A stretch of 64,000 nt of DNA from Lacrimispora xylanisolvens (GTDB taxonomy: Bacteria; Bacillota; Clostridia; Lachnospirales; Lachnospiraceae): assembly GCF_002934545.1 (NCBI RefSeq), contig NZ_PTJA01000005.1, forward strand, positions 310,001 to 374,000, given 5' to 3'. The position numbers were made by a program, and so were the translations under genes. Shown piece by piece: positions 24,605-33,446 of this stretch (its first letter is position 1; each line of letters begins with the position of its first letter). The notes beneath the pieces were generated by a model. It saw only the letters and a list, made by a program, of their open reading frames with translations. It did not search any database and had not been told where the DNA came from.

Positions 24605-25615
24605 ATGCAAAGCACAAAAATACTGACCGACGAATCCATGATGGAGCTGGTCTCCCATGGTTTTGCAGACTTTCCGTTTCAATACTACTACGAAGATGTT
24701 GGAAAGTTTGACAACCGCTGCATTGACTGGCACTGGCACCGGGAATTTGAACTGGTATCTGTGAACGAAGGAATGGTACATTGTTCCATCGGAAACATTC
24801 ATTACATACTGGAACCCGGCGACGGTGTCTTTATTAATTCCGGTGTTATGCACCGCTTTTTATCAACCGGAACCGCAATTATACCAAACGTACTGTTTGC
24901 TCCGGAATTTATAGCCCGGGAAGGAAGCACTATTTATGAAAAATTCATTGCTCCCTTTTTATTTTCCGGCATATCCCACTTTGTTTTAAGAGGGAGAAAT
25001 CCATGGCAAAGCCATTTACTTTCCATTTTGACAGATCTGTACAAGCTATGCGAAGATCAGACAGCAACCTGGGAGCTTCATGCACATGCACTGGTCTGCC
25101 AAATCTGGTCCATCCTGTATTTACACAGGGACGAATTTGCCACCATGGAAAACGCAGGGGTCAACCGCCTTTCCCAGGCCCGTTTCAAACGAATGACCCA
25201 TTTTATTGAGCAGAACTATGAAAAGAGACTGACTCTGGAAGACATCGCCCAATCGGTGGGAGTCAGCAAAAGAGAGGCACTCCGCTGTTTCCAGTGTTCC
25301 GTACCTCTCTCTCCAATTGAATATTTAAATAAATACCGGTTAACTCAAGCCAAAACCCTGCTTCTTCACACAGACCGTTCCATCACTGATATCGCAGAAA
25401 GCACCGGTTTTGAAAGCACCAGCTATTTCGACCGGCTATACAAACGGGAATATCACATGACCCCCGGCCGCCACAGATCCGCTTTTGTGCAGGCAAATAC
25501 AAAAAAAAATGATACCGGTCAGGCTTCTTCCAAAAAGAACACTGATAAAAAAGAGCAGGAAATACAACAGAACCAGGATAAAACAGATTTCACCTGCCAA
25601 CCGGTATCTGACTAA
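24605..25615 (+). CDS. AraC family transcriptional regulator
   Basis: 336 residues from ATG 24605 (AAGGAG upstream). N-terminal cupin sensor (DWHWHREFELVSVNEGMVHC; ILEPGDGVFINSGVMH) and C-terminal double helix-turn-helix (LTLEDIAQSVGVSKREALR; SITDIAESTGFESTSYFDR, ending MTPGRHR). The regulator domain would normally stop near there; about 40 extra Lys/Gln-rich residues follow that are antisense to a minus-strand membrane-protein frame. A promoter TTGCAA-18 bp-TACAAT lies upstream. Likely regulates the divergent MFS gene. Confidence 0.88.
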   Translation: MQSTKILTDESMMELVSHGFADFPFQYYYEDVGKFDNRCIDWHWHREFELVSVNEGMVHCSIGNIHYILEPGDGVFINSGVMHRFLSTGTAIIPNVLFAPEFIAREGSTIYEKFIAPFLFSGISHFVLRGRNPWQSHLLSILTDLYKLCEDQTATWELHAHALVCQIWSILYLHRDEFATMENAGVNRLSQARFKRMTHFIEQNYEKRLTLEDIAQSVGVSKREALRCFQCSVPLSPIEYLNKYRLTQAKTLLLHTDRSITDIAESTGFESTSYFDRLYKREYHMTPGRHRSAFVQANTKKNDTGQASSKKNTDKKEQEIQQNQDKTDFTCQPVSD

Positions 25616-25720
25616 TCGGATCCCTTTTGCCCATTTATAAAAATAATAGGATATTAAGCCAATTCCCATGGATCCGACCAAAATCGGCATCCATGCCATG
25701 AAAAGAAGAATAAGATTCAT
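25436..25720 (-). CDS. Small membrane protein after the ABC exporter genes
   Basis: 94 residues from ATG 25720: MNLILLFMAWMPILVGSMG and ICFILVLLYFLLFFISVLF form clear membrane helices separated by a basic loop (YKWAKGIRLVRYRL). It follows the ABC permease by 66 nt on the same strand and may be a third membrane part of that operon. The last 180 nt overlap the convergent araC 3' end, so either this gene's tail or the araC tail may be non-functional coding sequence. The ribosome binding site is weak. Confidence 0.55.
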   Translation of the reverse strand: MNLILLFMAWMPILVGSMGIGLISYYFYKWAKGIRLVRYRLAGEICFILVLLYFLLFFISVLFGRSLTGIIFFCICLHKSGSVAAGGHVIFPFV

Positions 25721-25786
25721 TGTACTACGCTCCGGCACTTTCTCCTCTTATCTTCCCCTTTTTATGCCTTAATAATCCAGTTTCTG

Positions 25787-26440
25787 TCAGAATTGCTTTT
25801 TCTTCATGATATTGACAGAAATAAGATAAGATCCATAAACTGCTGCCAGACTGATCAAAAGCAGAACTGTTATGACTGGCCCTGCTGCAAACGACGTTAA
25901 AGCTGCAATCACGGTTGATAAATCCAATTGAAAAGTCTTTGCCGCCTTCACCACAATGAATCCTGCGGCAAAGATTAATCCGATTATAAAAATCAAAACA
26001 ATTCTACCTTTTTCTGTTCCGAATTTCAGCTGGACCGGAACTACTACAGCCATGAACAAGAGGGACATAAAAAGATACAAAAGCGCCGTAATCAAAAGTT
26101 CCAGCGTGCCTGCTCCTCCTCTCACAAAATTCATGATAAGTGCAATTACGGTCACAATAATACAGGCGGAACCTCCCGTCACAAATCCGAATACATATTT
26201 CTCCGCTGCATATTGATTCCTTGTAATTGGAAGGGTGAATAAAAAAGCATATCCATTGTCAAATTCATCGTAGCTGATGGAACTTAGTGTGAACATGGTA
26301 AAAATTAAAGTCACATAATTAATCACAAAAACAGAATTAACACCTACCAGCAGCATTCCTGCTGACATAAAGAAGATGAGCAGAAAAAAACGCTGCTGGT
26401 TTTTCAACAAAAGTAAATCTTTTATCAACAACCCTTTCAT
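25787..26440 (-). CDS. ABC-2 type permease
   Basis: 217 residues with six hydrophobic segments, opening MKGLLIKDLLLLKNQQRFFL, the usual start of ABC-2 exporter permeases of the YtrC/BcrB kind; SSISYDEFDNGYAFLFTLPI matches the conserved ABC-2 region. Its ATG overlaps the ATPase stop by 4 nt (ATGA). Forms a membrane exporter with the ATPase upstream. Substrate is unknown; GntR(YtrA)-ABC operons often respond to cell-wall antibiotics. Confidence 0.85.
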   Translation of the reverse strand: MKGLLIKDLLLLKNQQRFFLLIFFMSAGMLLVGVNSVFVINYVTLIFTMFTLSSISYDEFDNGYAFLFTLPITRNQYAAEKYVFGFVTGGSACIIVTVIALIMNFVRGGAGTLELLITALLYLFMSLLFMAVVVPVQLKFGTEKGRIVLIFIIGLIFAAGFIVVKAAKTFQLDLSTVIAALTSFAAGPVITVLLLISLAAVYGSYLISVNIMKKKQF

Positions 26441-27288
26441 AACCGTTCCCCCCTTATCATCATGGTAATCACTTCATCAACACTTCCCTTTTCCATTACA
26501 ATCTCCGGCTGGCTTTCCCGGTAAAATCCAATTTTATCCGTAAGAAGACGATATCCGTAAGCTTCTTTTTTCCTTCGAAGAATATATCTTTTATCCAACT
26601 TCTGTTCTTGTTCTTCGGTTACTTTCAAAAGACCATAACTTCCTAAAAGTACATCCGTCTCTTCATGCAAAACAATATTTCCATGATCAATCAGATAAAG
26701 ATCATCACAAAGCTGCTCTAAATCCGTTGAAATATGGGAACTGATCAAAATAGACCGGTCTCCCGGCTCCATATACTCCCGAATAGAATCAAGCAGCTCC
26801 TCTCTGGCAAGGACATCAAGTCCCGCGGTAGGTTCATCCAGTATAAGCAGTCTGGCCTCATGAGACATGGCAGCCAACACTTTCACTCTGGCCTTCATTC
26901 CTGCAGAAAGATCCTTTCCCCTCTTATTCAGGGGCAGACCAGATTCTCTGCATTTTTTAAAAAACCGGTCCTGATCAAACAACTGATACATATTTTTCAT
27001 AATTCTGGCAATATCCTGAATTGTTAAATACCCGCTGAATCCAGAGTCTGCCAGAACCACTCCCATATCCTGTCTTTCCTTCAGGGACAGCTGACTGAAC
27101 GGCTTATCAAATATCTTCACTTCACCCCGATCTAAGGTAAGTAGTCCCAGAGCCGATTTAAACAACGTGGTTTTTCCTGCACCATTGGTTCCAATCAGTC
27201 CGGTTATATATCCTGACTGCAGTTTAAGAGAACAGTTCAGTGTAAAATCTCCATACGTTTTCTGAATATTATCCATTTCTAACAACAT
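26437..27288 (-). CDS. ABC exporter ATP-binding protein
   Basis: 283 residues. Walker A GTNGAGKTT, signature DLSAGMKARV and Walker B LLILDEPTAGLD are all present, followed by the H-loop region ILISSHISTDLEQL. The C-terminal ~70 residues are an accessory domain typical of exporter ATPases. It starts 2 nt after the gntR stop and overlaps the permease gene by 4 nt, so all three are cotranscribed. Works as a dimer with the permease on the inner face of the membrane. Confidence 0.92.
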   Translation of the reverse strand: MLLEMDNIQKTYGDFTLNCSLKLQSGYITGLIGTNGAGKTTLFKSALGLLTLDRGEVKIFDKPFSQLSLKERQDMGVVLADSGFSGYLTIQDIARIMKNMYQLFDQDRFFKKCRESGLPLNKRGKDLSAGMKARVKVLAAMSHEARLLILDEPTAGLDVLAREELLDSIREYMEPGDRSILISSHISTDLEQLCDDLYLIDHGNIVLHEETDVLLGSYGLLKVTEEQEQKLDKRYILRRKKEAYGYRLLTDKIGFYRESQPEIVMEKGSVDEVITMMIRGERL

Positions 27289-27290
27289 GT

Positions 27291-27662
27291 TTAATCCTCC
27301 AAAATCAAATAAAACAAATCCGTCAGTTCCTCATCCTTCATTCCGCAGCTTCTGCCCTTACGGATTGCCGACTCCAGTTCGGCCTCAACCTCTTTTTTCT
27401 TTTCTTCCAGCATGAATTCCTGGCTGGCATAAGCGATAAAGCTTCCTTTTCCATGAACAGTGACAATAAAACCCTCCTGTTCCAGAATGTCATATGACTT
27501 TTTAACTGTTAAAGCACTGATGCGCAGTTCTTTTGCCAGAGTACGCACCGATGGCAGATTTTCTCCTTCTTTTAACGTTCCCTGCATAACACCGCTCTTA
27601 ATCTGCTCCGTAATCTGGTCATACAGGGGCTGCATGGATGAATTATTTATTATTATTTTCAT
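27291..27662 (-). CDS. GntR family regulator, YtrA subfamily
   Basis: 123 residues, compact form with an N-terminal winged helix (MQPLYDQITEQIKSGVMQG; LPSVRTLAKELRISALTVKK; VTVHGKGSFIA) and only a short C-terminal dimerisation helix, as in YtrA regulators of ABC exporters. It is the first gene of the exporter operon and lies immediately downstream of a very large palindrome that brackets its own promoter, so autorepression released by an inducer is predicted. Confidence 0.92.
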   Translation of the reverse strand: MKIIINNSSMQPLYDQITEQIKSGVMQGTLKEGENLPSVRTLAKELRISALTVKKSYDILEQEGFIVTVHGKGSFIAYASQEFMLEEKKKEVEAELESAIRKGRSCGMKDEELTDLFYLILED

Positions 27663-27676
27663 TTCACCCCTCCTTG

Positions 27677-27729
27677 ATAAACAGTATATAACAGTACATT
27701 ACTGTTGTCAACTGTTATATACTGTTTAT
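27677..27729 (-). promoter_or_regulatory. GntR operator palindrome with embedded promoter
   Basis: Perfect 18-bp inverted repeat: ATAAACAGTATATAACAG (27677-27694) and CTGTTATATACTGTTTAT (27712-27729) separated by 17 bp. The minus-strand promoter TTGACA (27706-27711)-17 bp-TATACT (27683-27688) is embedded: one arm abuts the -35 and the other covers the -10. A third, inner dyad ACAGTA-CAT-TACTGT lies at 27691-27705. Confidence 0.88.
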
Positions 27730-27846
27730 TACACTTGAAATATATTTATAAAATAGATTATTTATCCAGCAGATACTAAAGATGTGTGTAGTTTTGTAAA
27801 TTATGCTATAATAAGTTTCGTTAAACCCAGGAAGGAGAAAATATAA

Positions 27847-28356
27847 ATGAATCTATGTATCAGTAAAATTGCAGAAGAAGAAATTGAAGTATTACTTGAG
27901 CTATTGCGTGAAAAAGCAAATTGGCTTATTAAAATCGGAAAGCCTATGTGGAATCCTGAATACTTATCTAAGGAGGAATTTTTAAAGAAATATATTAACT
28001 GTGAAATGTTTATTGCACAGGAAAATAAAGAGGTAACAGGCGGATTTGTATTAGTAGAGAGTGACCGCTCATTTTGGAATAATGATGAAAATAAGGATTC
28101 TGCTTATTATATACATAAACTTGTAATCAAAGATGACTATACAGGAAAAGGATATGCGAAAGAGATAATAGAATTGATTAAGAAACACTCAATATCCCAG
28201 TGTAAAAATTACCTTAGACTTGATTGTTATGGAGACAGAGAATATTTAAATAAGTTATATCGTGAATGTGGATTTACTTTAAAACGGGAAATTCACGTAG
28301 AAGACGGTTTAAGTGCCTGTTTATATGAATTATCACTTGAAAAACAGGATGAATAG
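27847..28356 (+). CDS. GNAT family N-acetyltransferase
   Basis: 169 residues. The acetyl-CoA-binding segment is YYIHKLVIKDDYTGKGYAKE (beta4 and the Q/RxxGxG-like loop), followed by LRLDCYGDREYLNKLYRECG typical of GNAT motif B. Substrate unknown. Codon use is visibly more AT-rich than the neighbours, which could reflect transfer. AGGAGAAAATATAA precedes the start, with an extended -10 (TGCTATAAT) near 27805. A strong bidirectional terminator follows. Confidence 0.85.
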   Translation: MNLCISKIAEEEIEVLLELLREKANWLIKIGKPMWNPEYLSKEEFLKKYINCEMFIAQENKEVTGGFVLVESDRSFWNNDENKDSAYYIHKLVIKDDYTGKGYAKEIIELIKKHSISQCKNYLRLDCYGDREYLNKLYRECGFTLKREIHVEDGLSACLYELSLEKQDE

Positions 28357-28363
28357 CCAAAAT

Positions 28364-28421
28364 AAAAAAGGATACACAGGCTTTGAGGTATGATGTAACC
28401 CCTTCCTGTGTATCCTTTTTT
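28364..28421. terminator. Bidirectional terminator
   Basis: AAAAAAGGATACACAGG (28364-28380) pairs with CCTGTGTATCCTTTTTT (28405-28421). It serves the GNAT gene and the convergent chemoreceptor gene. Confidence 0.92.
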
Positions 28422-28441
28422 CTAAACTGACTTCAGGTATT

Positions 28442-30118
28442 TCAGATTTTTAGCTGAAACTGGCCGATTAAGTCCTTCAGGTTCTGCGCCTGCCCTGCAA
28501 GTTCCTCGCTGGAGGCGGAATTTTCTTCTGCAGACGCCGCATTGTTATCTACTTCCATGGAGATTTTTCCAATTCCATGTTCAATCATTTTTACAGAATC
28601 CGCCTGATCTAAGGAAGCTTGTGCAATGCTGCGTACCTTATCCATGATCTGGCTGCTTTCGTTTGCTACGCCATTTAAATTACCGGCCGCCCGGTCCGCT
28701 ATAACGGTTCCTTCTTCCACCGCATTTAACGATGCCTCGATTAAGTCGGAGGAATTCTTTGCGGCCTCTTTACTCTGACTTGCCAGAAGACTGACCTGAC
28801 CTGCTACCACTGCAAACCCTTTTCCTGCTTCTCCGGCTCTTGCTGCTTCGATAGAGGCGTTTAATGCCAGAAGATTAGTCTGCATGGCAATATCATCAAT
28901 GGTTACTATCATCTTGCTGATTTCCTGAGATGTTTTCTTAATGGTGCTCATGGCAGAAACCATTTCCTGCATATTCTGATTTTCCGTTGAAATATCCCGG
29001 GCAATCCGTTCCATCTCCAACTGAATTTCATTGGTCAGCTTGGCATTTTCACCAATCTGCTCGGTAATATGAGTCACTGACTCGGATAATCTTCCGGCAA
29101 TCCCTGCCTGGTTTTCAGCCCCAACTGCCAGAAAACGGGCTGATTCGGATATCTGGCTGGAACCATCTGATACCTGATTGGCTGCCTCGTTAATTTCTTC
29201 AAAACTTCTTGAAATCTTTTCCGTGAAACAATGAAGCGACGATTCAATATTTTTAAAATCCCCGATGAATTCACTGTTGAAATCCACATTGAAATTTCCG
29301 CCCGCCATCTGTTCCATGGCGCAATCAATTTCCATAATATAGCTGCGAATCTTCTCCATGGATTCCCGTAAGCTCATGGCCGCCTGACCGATTTCGTCTT
29401 CTGATTCGTAAGCAATCGCCGTATGTAAATTACCTTTGGCAAACTCTCCTGCTGCATCCTGTATCTCTTTTAATGGAACGGCAATGGACTTGGTCAGACG
29501 TTTTCCCATGAGAAGTGCAATCATCAGAGAGATCAGGGAGAAAAACGCCAGACATGCTGTGGCAGCATTCTCAACTCTCTGACTGTCAGTATACTTTAAA
29601 AGAGCTGCTTCATCCGCCTGGGAACCGGTCTTATCCAGTGCATCCGCCAGTACTTCTGAAACATCATTGAAGGTAGTCTGGTAATATTCCACGGCTCCTT
29701 TTGTATCTCCCTTTTCCAGCATGGAAAGCAGAACACCGGTATCTTTCTGGAAATCGTCAAATGCCTGGTCCAATGTTTCTCCTGTCTGTTTATCCTTCAG
29801 ATTCGCTTTGATGACAGCAATATATTTTACAATTTTCTCAAATCTTCCTTCTATTTCTTTCTTTTGCTCTGCAGTGACAGAAGCATCTTCCCGAATGGCA
29901 GCCCAAAGAATTCGTTTATTAATGGTCTGTACATCCTTACGGATCTCCATCTGTTTTTTCGTTGTTTCATATTGAATTCTGTAAAATGTTGACATGTTGT
30001 TCCCAATGCTGCGAAAACTGATCAGCGAAAATACTGAAGAAAGAAAAATAATAAAAACCAGAATTGCAAATACCCGTTTCAGCCTTGTTGAAATACTTAA
30101 TTTTCCTGATTTTTTCAT
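28442..30118 (-). CDS. Methyl-accepting chemotaxis protein (membrane receptor)
   Basis: 558 residues. N-terminal membrane helix ([20 protein letters not shown]), a ~150-residue extracytoplasmic four-helix-bundle sensor (4HB_MCP-like), a second membrane helix near 190 ([18 protein letters not shown]), HAMP linker, then the cytoplasmic signalling helices with the hairpin tip [20 protein letters not shown]. The C-terminus lacks a CheR-docking pentapeptide. It would control CheA kinase activity; the ligand is unknown. Promoter TTGGCA-17-TATAAT lies just upstream. Confidence 0.95.
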   Translation of the reverse strand: MKKSGKLSISTRLKRVFAILVFIIFLSSVFSLISFRSIGNNMSTFYRIQYETTKKQMEIRKDVQTINKRILWAAIREDASVTAEQKKEIEGRFEKIVKYIAVIKANLKDKQTGETLDQAFDDFQKDTGVLLSMLEKGDTKGAVEYYQTTFNDVSEVLADALDKTGSQADEAALLKYTDSQRVENAATACLAFFSLISLMIALLMGKRLTKSIAVPLKEIQDAAGEFAKGNLHTAIAYESEDEIGQAAMSLRESMEKIRSYIMEIDCAMEQMAGGNFNVDFNSEFIGDFKNIESSLHCFTEKISRSFEEINEAANQVSDGSSQISESARFLAVGAENQAGIAGRLSESVTHITEQIGENAKLTNEIQLEMERIARDISTENQNMQEMVSAMSTIKKTSQEISKMIVTIDDIAMQTNLLALNASIEAARAGEAGKGFAVVAGQVSLLASQSKEAAKNSSDLIEASLNAVEEGTVIADRAAGNLNGVANESSQIMDKVRSIAQASLDQADSVKMIEHGIGKISMEVDNNAASAEENSASSEELAGQAQNLKDLIGQFQLKI

Positions 30119-30160
30119 CTCTAGTCCCCACTTTCGATTTGTTATTTTGTTTCTAATTCC

Positions 30161-30189
30161 ATTATAACAATCCGTCTTCTCAATGCCAA
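30161..30189 (-). promoter_or_regulatory. Promoter of the chemoreceptor gene
   Basis: Minus strand TTGGCA (30184-30189), 17-bp spacer, TATAAT (30161-30166), about 40 nt before the start codon. Confidence 0.65.
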
Positions 30190-30209
30190 CTTAATATTTA
30201 TTCAGAAAA

Positions 30210-30247
30210 ATAGCTGTAATCTTAACAAATTGTAAGATTACAGCTAT
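30210..30247 (-). terminator. Rho-independent terminator
   Basis: Perfect 15-bp stem ATAGCTGTAATCTTA / TAAGATTACAGCTAT with an 8-nt loop; T5 follows on the minus strand. It ends the tocopherol-cyclase-family gene whose stop is at 30253. Confidence 0.88.
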
Positions 30248-30252
30248 CACCA

Positions 30253-31146
30253 CTATAAATCGTATTCAAAACTAACCGAATTACTGGAAAGATCGAATAT
30301 CATGTTCTCTCCTTTATACAGTAAAAACCTTCCACGAAGCAGATGCTCTTCCTTAATAAAGCGGCTCATTTCTCCCTGAACTGGCGCCCGCAGTTTATGA
30401 GCAAACCGCTTCTCATCCTTTCTGCTTTGATTGGAAAGAAATACTTTCAAAACAAAGGCTCCCTGTTTTATAATGACAGCCGTCTCCCGTTTGCTGACCA
30501 CTCTGGCTCCCAGGTAAGTGGCAAACCGGTATTCTTTTCCCTGATACATGACGACACAGATACAGCCCTGAAACCGAAGTCCCAGCCATGGGATTTTGGC
30601 AATGGAGACCATGACGGAGGCATTTTCAGAAAATAAATTGCACTGAATCCAGAGGTAGCTTTCAGGAAACGATGTCCCTCTGTCTCCTTCTATATATCCC
30701 ATTCCCCCGGCAAAGTCCACCACATCCCCGTTTAGTTTCACCTTTCCGGCCAGCCTGTGGGACATACTGATGATCTCATGTTTGCATTCCATAAAAGGCA
30801 TGTACTGAAATGGGCCCATAATGGGATACCGGATTGGGGTAGTGGGTCCAAAACGAACTGCTCCTTTTAAGGAAAGGTCCTCTGTCTTTATATCCAGCCT
30901 GACGCCCCTGCGGGAAAAGATATTATTACCCAGTATAATCCTTTTCTGATTCCAGTCAATAAAAAAATCCTCTTCTTTAAAATCCAGCCAGCAGGCTTTT
31001 TCGTTCCATATGACCTGTAGAAATGGCAGGCGTTTACCTGTTCCATCTCTTATAAGCCCTGGAATCAGCGCCAGAACGGTGTTTCCACACTGCATTTTAA
31101 AATACCAGCCAATAAAGAATTTCCCTTTGGTTTTCCCTTCTGCCAT
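30253..31146 (-). CDS. Tocopherol cyclase family protein
   Basis: 297 residues. Conserved blocks GKFFIGWYFKMQ near the start, FGPTTPIRYPIMGPFQYMPF in the middle and GMGYIEGDRGTSFPESYLWI correspond to the tocopherol-cyclase-like/CrtC-like lipocalin-type fold found in plants, cyanobacteria and many clostridia. No signal peptide or membrane helix. Enzymatic activity in anaerobes is unknown, since tocopherol is not made; hydration or cyclisation of an isoprenoid or lipid is only a guess. It stands alone, between the dctP-like gene and the chemoreceptor, with its own terminator. Confidence 0.8.
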   Translation of the reverse strand: MAEGKTKGKFFIGWYFKMQCGNTVLALIPGLIRDGTGKRLPFLQVIWNEKACWLDFKEEDFFIDWNQKRIILGNNIFSRRGVRLDIKTEDLSLKGAVRFGPTTPIRYPIMGPFQYMPFMECKHEIISMSHRLAGKVKLNGDVVDFAGGMGYIEGDRGTSFPESYLWIQCNLFSENASVMVSIAKIPWLGLRFQGCICVVMYQGKEYRFATYLGARVVSKRETAVIIKQGAFVLKVFLSNQSRKDEKRFAHKLRAPVQGEMSRFIKEEHLLRGRFLLYKGENMIFDLSSNSVSFEYDL

Positions 31147-31219
31147 TACCAGAACCCTCCTGTCTCCATGCTTTAATCATATGGTTGCCAGGAATGGGAA
31201 AACGTAGTCAGGAAATATA

Positions 31220-32257
31220 TTACTGTACCTGTGCTATCCGGTTTACCACATCGATATAATCCTTGCAGTAAGTCTGATAAACAGTCATCACGGCACTGCG
31301 GAAACGGATCTGCTCCGCCGGGCTTAACTCTGTAACGATACAACCGGCTTTGATCAGACGATCCCTTACATTCTGCTCCCTTTCGGTAAAGATCTGGCGC
31401 TCATACGTTGCAGATTCTTCCCCGCATTGTTTGATTATTTCCCGGTCTTTCTCGCTTAACCTGTCCCAGGTTGCCTGGGAAGCAAGCTGCAGTTCCGGTA
31501 TGCGGCTGTGGGCGTCAAGGGTAATGTATTTTGCCACCTCGTAGTGATTCATGGTTTCATAGGAAGGCCAGTTATTTTCTGCGCCGTCGATATAACCGGT
31601 TTCTAACGCTGCATACACATCGGAATATGCCAGCGGAACGGCTTTCGCTCCCAATGCCTCTACTACGGCTGCCATCATATCCGACTTTGCAACCCGGATT
31701 CTCATCTTTCGGATGTCCTCCACCCGTTCAATGGGACGTTTGGTATTATAAAAATGTCTTGCACCGGCATCATACCAGGATAAGGCAACTGCCCCGCTGC
31801 CTTTTAAATCATTCATAAACTCGTCTCCGATTTCACCGTCAAGAACCTTCCACATATGAGTTTCATCCCGGTAAAGATAAGGCAGCTGCAATACGTTGAA
31901 TTTGGGATTTACATCAGTCAGAGTCATAATGGATACGCGGGCAAAATCAATTCCCCCATACTGAACCTGCTCCGCGATCTCATTTTCGTTACCCATTTCC
32001 CCTCCGGAAAAGACTTTTATCTTAATTCGTCCTTCCGTCCTTTCCCATACCAGCTCCGCAAACTTTTTTGCCCCCTGTGTTGTGGGATAATCATCCGGCT
32101 GGTTATCGGCATAGGTAAATACATATTCCGGAGCTTGTTCTCCGGAAGAGAAAAGAGAGTCTGACGGATTTTCTTTATGAAAAAAACTAAAAGAAGCCGT
32201 AATAACCGCTCCTGCCAAAAGGACTGCTCCCCCAATTTTTATACTACGTTTGTTCAT
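31220..32257 (-). CDS. TRAP-type solute-binding protein (DctP family), orphan
   Basis: 345 residues. N-terminal signal/anchor IKIGGAVLLAGAVITASFSF, then a DctP-fold receptor: the family motif YADNQPDDYPTTQGAKKFAE, the substrate-arginine region MRIRVAKSDMMAAVVEALGA and PLAYSDVYAALETGYIDGAE. No DctQ or DctM membrane genes are present. It follows the sugar-ABC receptor gene across a weak terminator, at the end of an ABC operon located beside a YesM/YesN two-component system. It may serve as an extracytoplasmic sensor for the histidine kinase, or work with TRAP membrane parts elsewhere. Confidence 0.88.
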   Translation of the reverse strand: MNKRSIKIGGAVLLAGAVITASFSFFHKENPSDSLFSSGEQAPEYVFTYADNQPDDYPTTQGAKKFAELVWERTEGRIKIKVFSGGEMGNENEIAEQVQYGGIDFARVSIMTLTDVNPKFNVLQLPYLYRDETHMWKVLDGEIGDEFMNDLKGSGAVALSWYDAGARHFYNTKRPIERVEDIRKMRIRVAKSDMMAAVVEALGAKAVPLAYSDVYAALETGYIDGAENNWPSYETMNHYEVAKYITLDAHSRIPELQLASQATWDRLSEKDREIIKQCGEESATYERQIFTEREQNVRDRLIKAGCIVTELSPAEQIRFRSAVMTVYQTYCKDYIDVVNRIAQVQ

Positions 32258-32272
32258 TCCTGTACCCCCAAA

Positions 32273-32300
32273 ACGCCTCCCCTGATTCCAGGGGAAGCGT
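32273..32300 (-). terminator. Terminator/attenuator between the ABC receptor and dctP-like genes
   Basis: On the minus strand ACGCTTCCCCTG-GAAT-CAGGGGAGGCGT forms a 12-bp stem with one G-U pair, followed by TTTT. The short T-run suggests partial readthrough into the dctP-like gene. Confidence 0.7.
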
Positions 32301-32326
32301 CTGATATTTTATATAGTATGAACTGA

Positions 32327-33412
32327 TTAAGGATTAATGATACTCTGAATTTCCTTATCATCCACATTTGTTTTATCCACCAGAATAACTCCGGTATCAA
32401 CAGTTTTATCTTTAATTTCACCGCCATCAGCAATCTGAAGAGCAGTTTTAACACCGTCATAGCCCATGTAGAACTGGCGCTGAACAACAGAAGCTACATC
32501 GAACTTTCCGCTGCGGATCATGGTCTCGATCTCTGCAGAGAAATCGAATCCAACCATGGAGATATCGTCGCGTCCGGATTCTGTTAAACCAGTTACAAAG
32601 CCTACAGTAGAACCATTGTTAGGACCAAATACTGCCTTTAAGTTTGGATAAGTTGTAATGAAATCCTGGCAGAAACCAACTGCCTTGCTGATGTCACCGT
32701 CATTTACCTTGATGTCGTTGTTTAAAACCTTCCAGGACTTAGGTGCATTTGCATCCCAATACTCATTGAAACCTTTTACACGGTCATTGATTGTCTGGGA
32801 ACCAGTGGAACCAACCTGAATTGCAATCTGTGCTTCTTCTGTCTCAGAAATTCCTCTGTTCTTTAAGCGGGCGATCAGTTCGTCTGCTGCTGTTTTTCCA
32901 GCTTCCACGTTATTTGTTAACAGAGCGGCGCTGTAGTTATCGCTTTTAATTACGGTATCTACCAGTACAACCGGAGTTCCTGATTTGTATGCTTCTGTAA
33001 TTGGTGCATCTAAGGAAACGCTGTCAAGTGGAGCGATTACAATTCCGTCCGCCTGAGCAGATACTGCATTCTGAAGAAGGGTAAGCTGTCCTTCAATATC
33101 GGATTCCAGAGCGGTTCCGACTACAACTACATTACAGCCTAAGTCCTTGCCTGCCTTCTCCGCTCCAGCCTGAAGAACGCTCCAGTACTGGTTTCCAAGT
33201 ACCTTTACAATTACGTAAATGGTCTTTTCACCGGATTTTTTATCTGTCTTTGCTGCCTCTGTGGTCTTATCTCCAGCTGCTGCAGTGGTTGTTTCACCTG
33301 CTGCTGCAGTGGTTGCTGCTGTTCCGCTTGAAGATGTACTGCCACAGCCTGCAAGGCCAGTTACTGCCATAGCTGCCGCTAATACAACTGCTGCTAATTT
33401 ACTCTTTCTCAT
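32327..33412 (-). CDS. Sugar ABC transporter substrate-binding lipoprotein (RbsB-like)
   Basis: 361 residues. Lipoprotein signal MRKSKLAAVVLAAAMAVTG with lipobox LAGC (Cys23), a low-complexity Thr/Ala/Ser linker (about 24-62), then a periplasmic-binding type I fold: KVLGNQYWSVLQAGAEKAGK, GTALESDIEGQLTLLQNAVS, QADGIVIAPLDS and PNLKAVFGPNNGSTVGFVTG. This is the receptor of the ribose/galactose/autoinducer-2 class; the sugar is not predictable. Third gene of the ABC operon, after the permease, with a hairpin after its stop that may favour its high expression. Confidence 0.92.
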   Translation of the reverse strand: MRKSKLAAVVLAAAMAVTGLAGCGSTSSSGTAATTAAAGETTTAAAGDKTTEAAKTDKKSGEKTIYVIVKVLGNQYWSVLQAGAEKAGKDLGCNVVVVGTALESDIEGQLTLLQNAVSAQADGIVIAPLDSVSLDAPITEAYKSGTPVVLVDTVIKSDNYSAALLTNNVEAGKTAADELIARLKNRGISETEEAQIAIQVGSTGSQTINDRVKGFNEYWDANAPKSWKVLNNDIKVNDGDISKAVGFCQDFITTYPNLKAVFGPNNGSTVGFVTGLTESGRDDISMVGFDFSAEIETMIRSGKFDVASVVQRQFYMGYDGVKTALQIADGGEIKDKTVDTGVILVDKTNVDDKEIQSIINP

Positions 33413-33446
33413 TTTTTTCTTCCTCCTGAATTATATAGTTTTTTTT

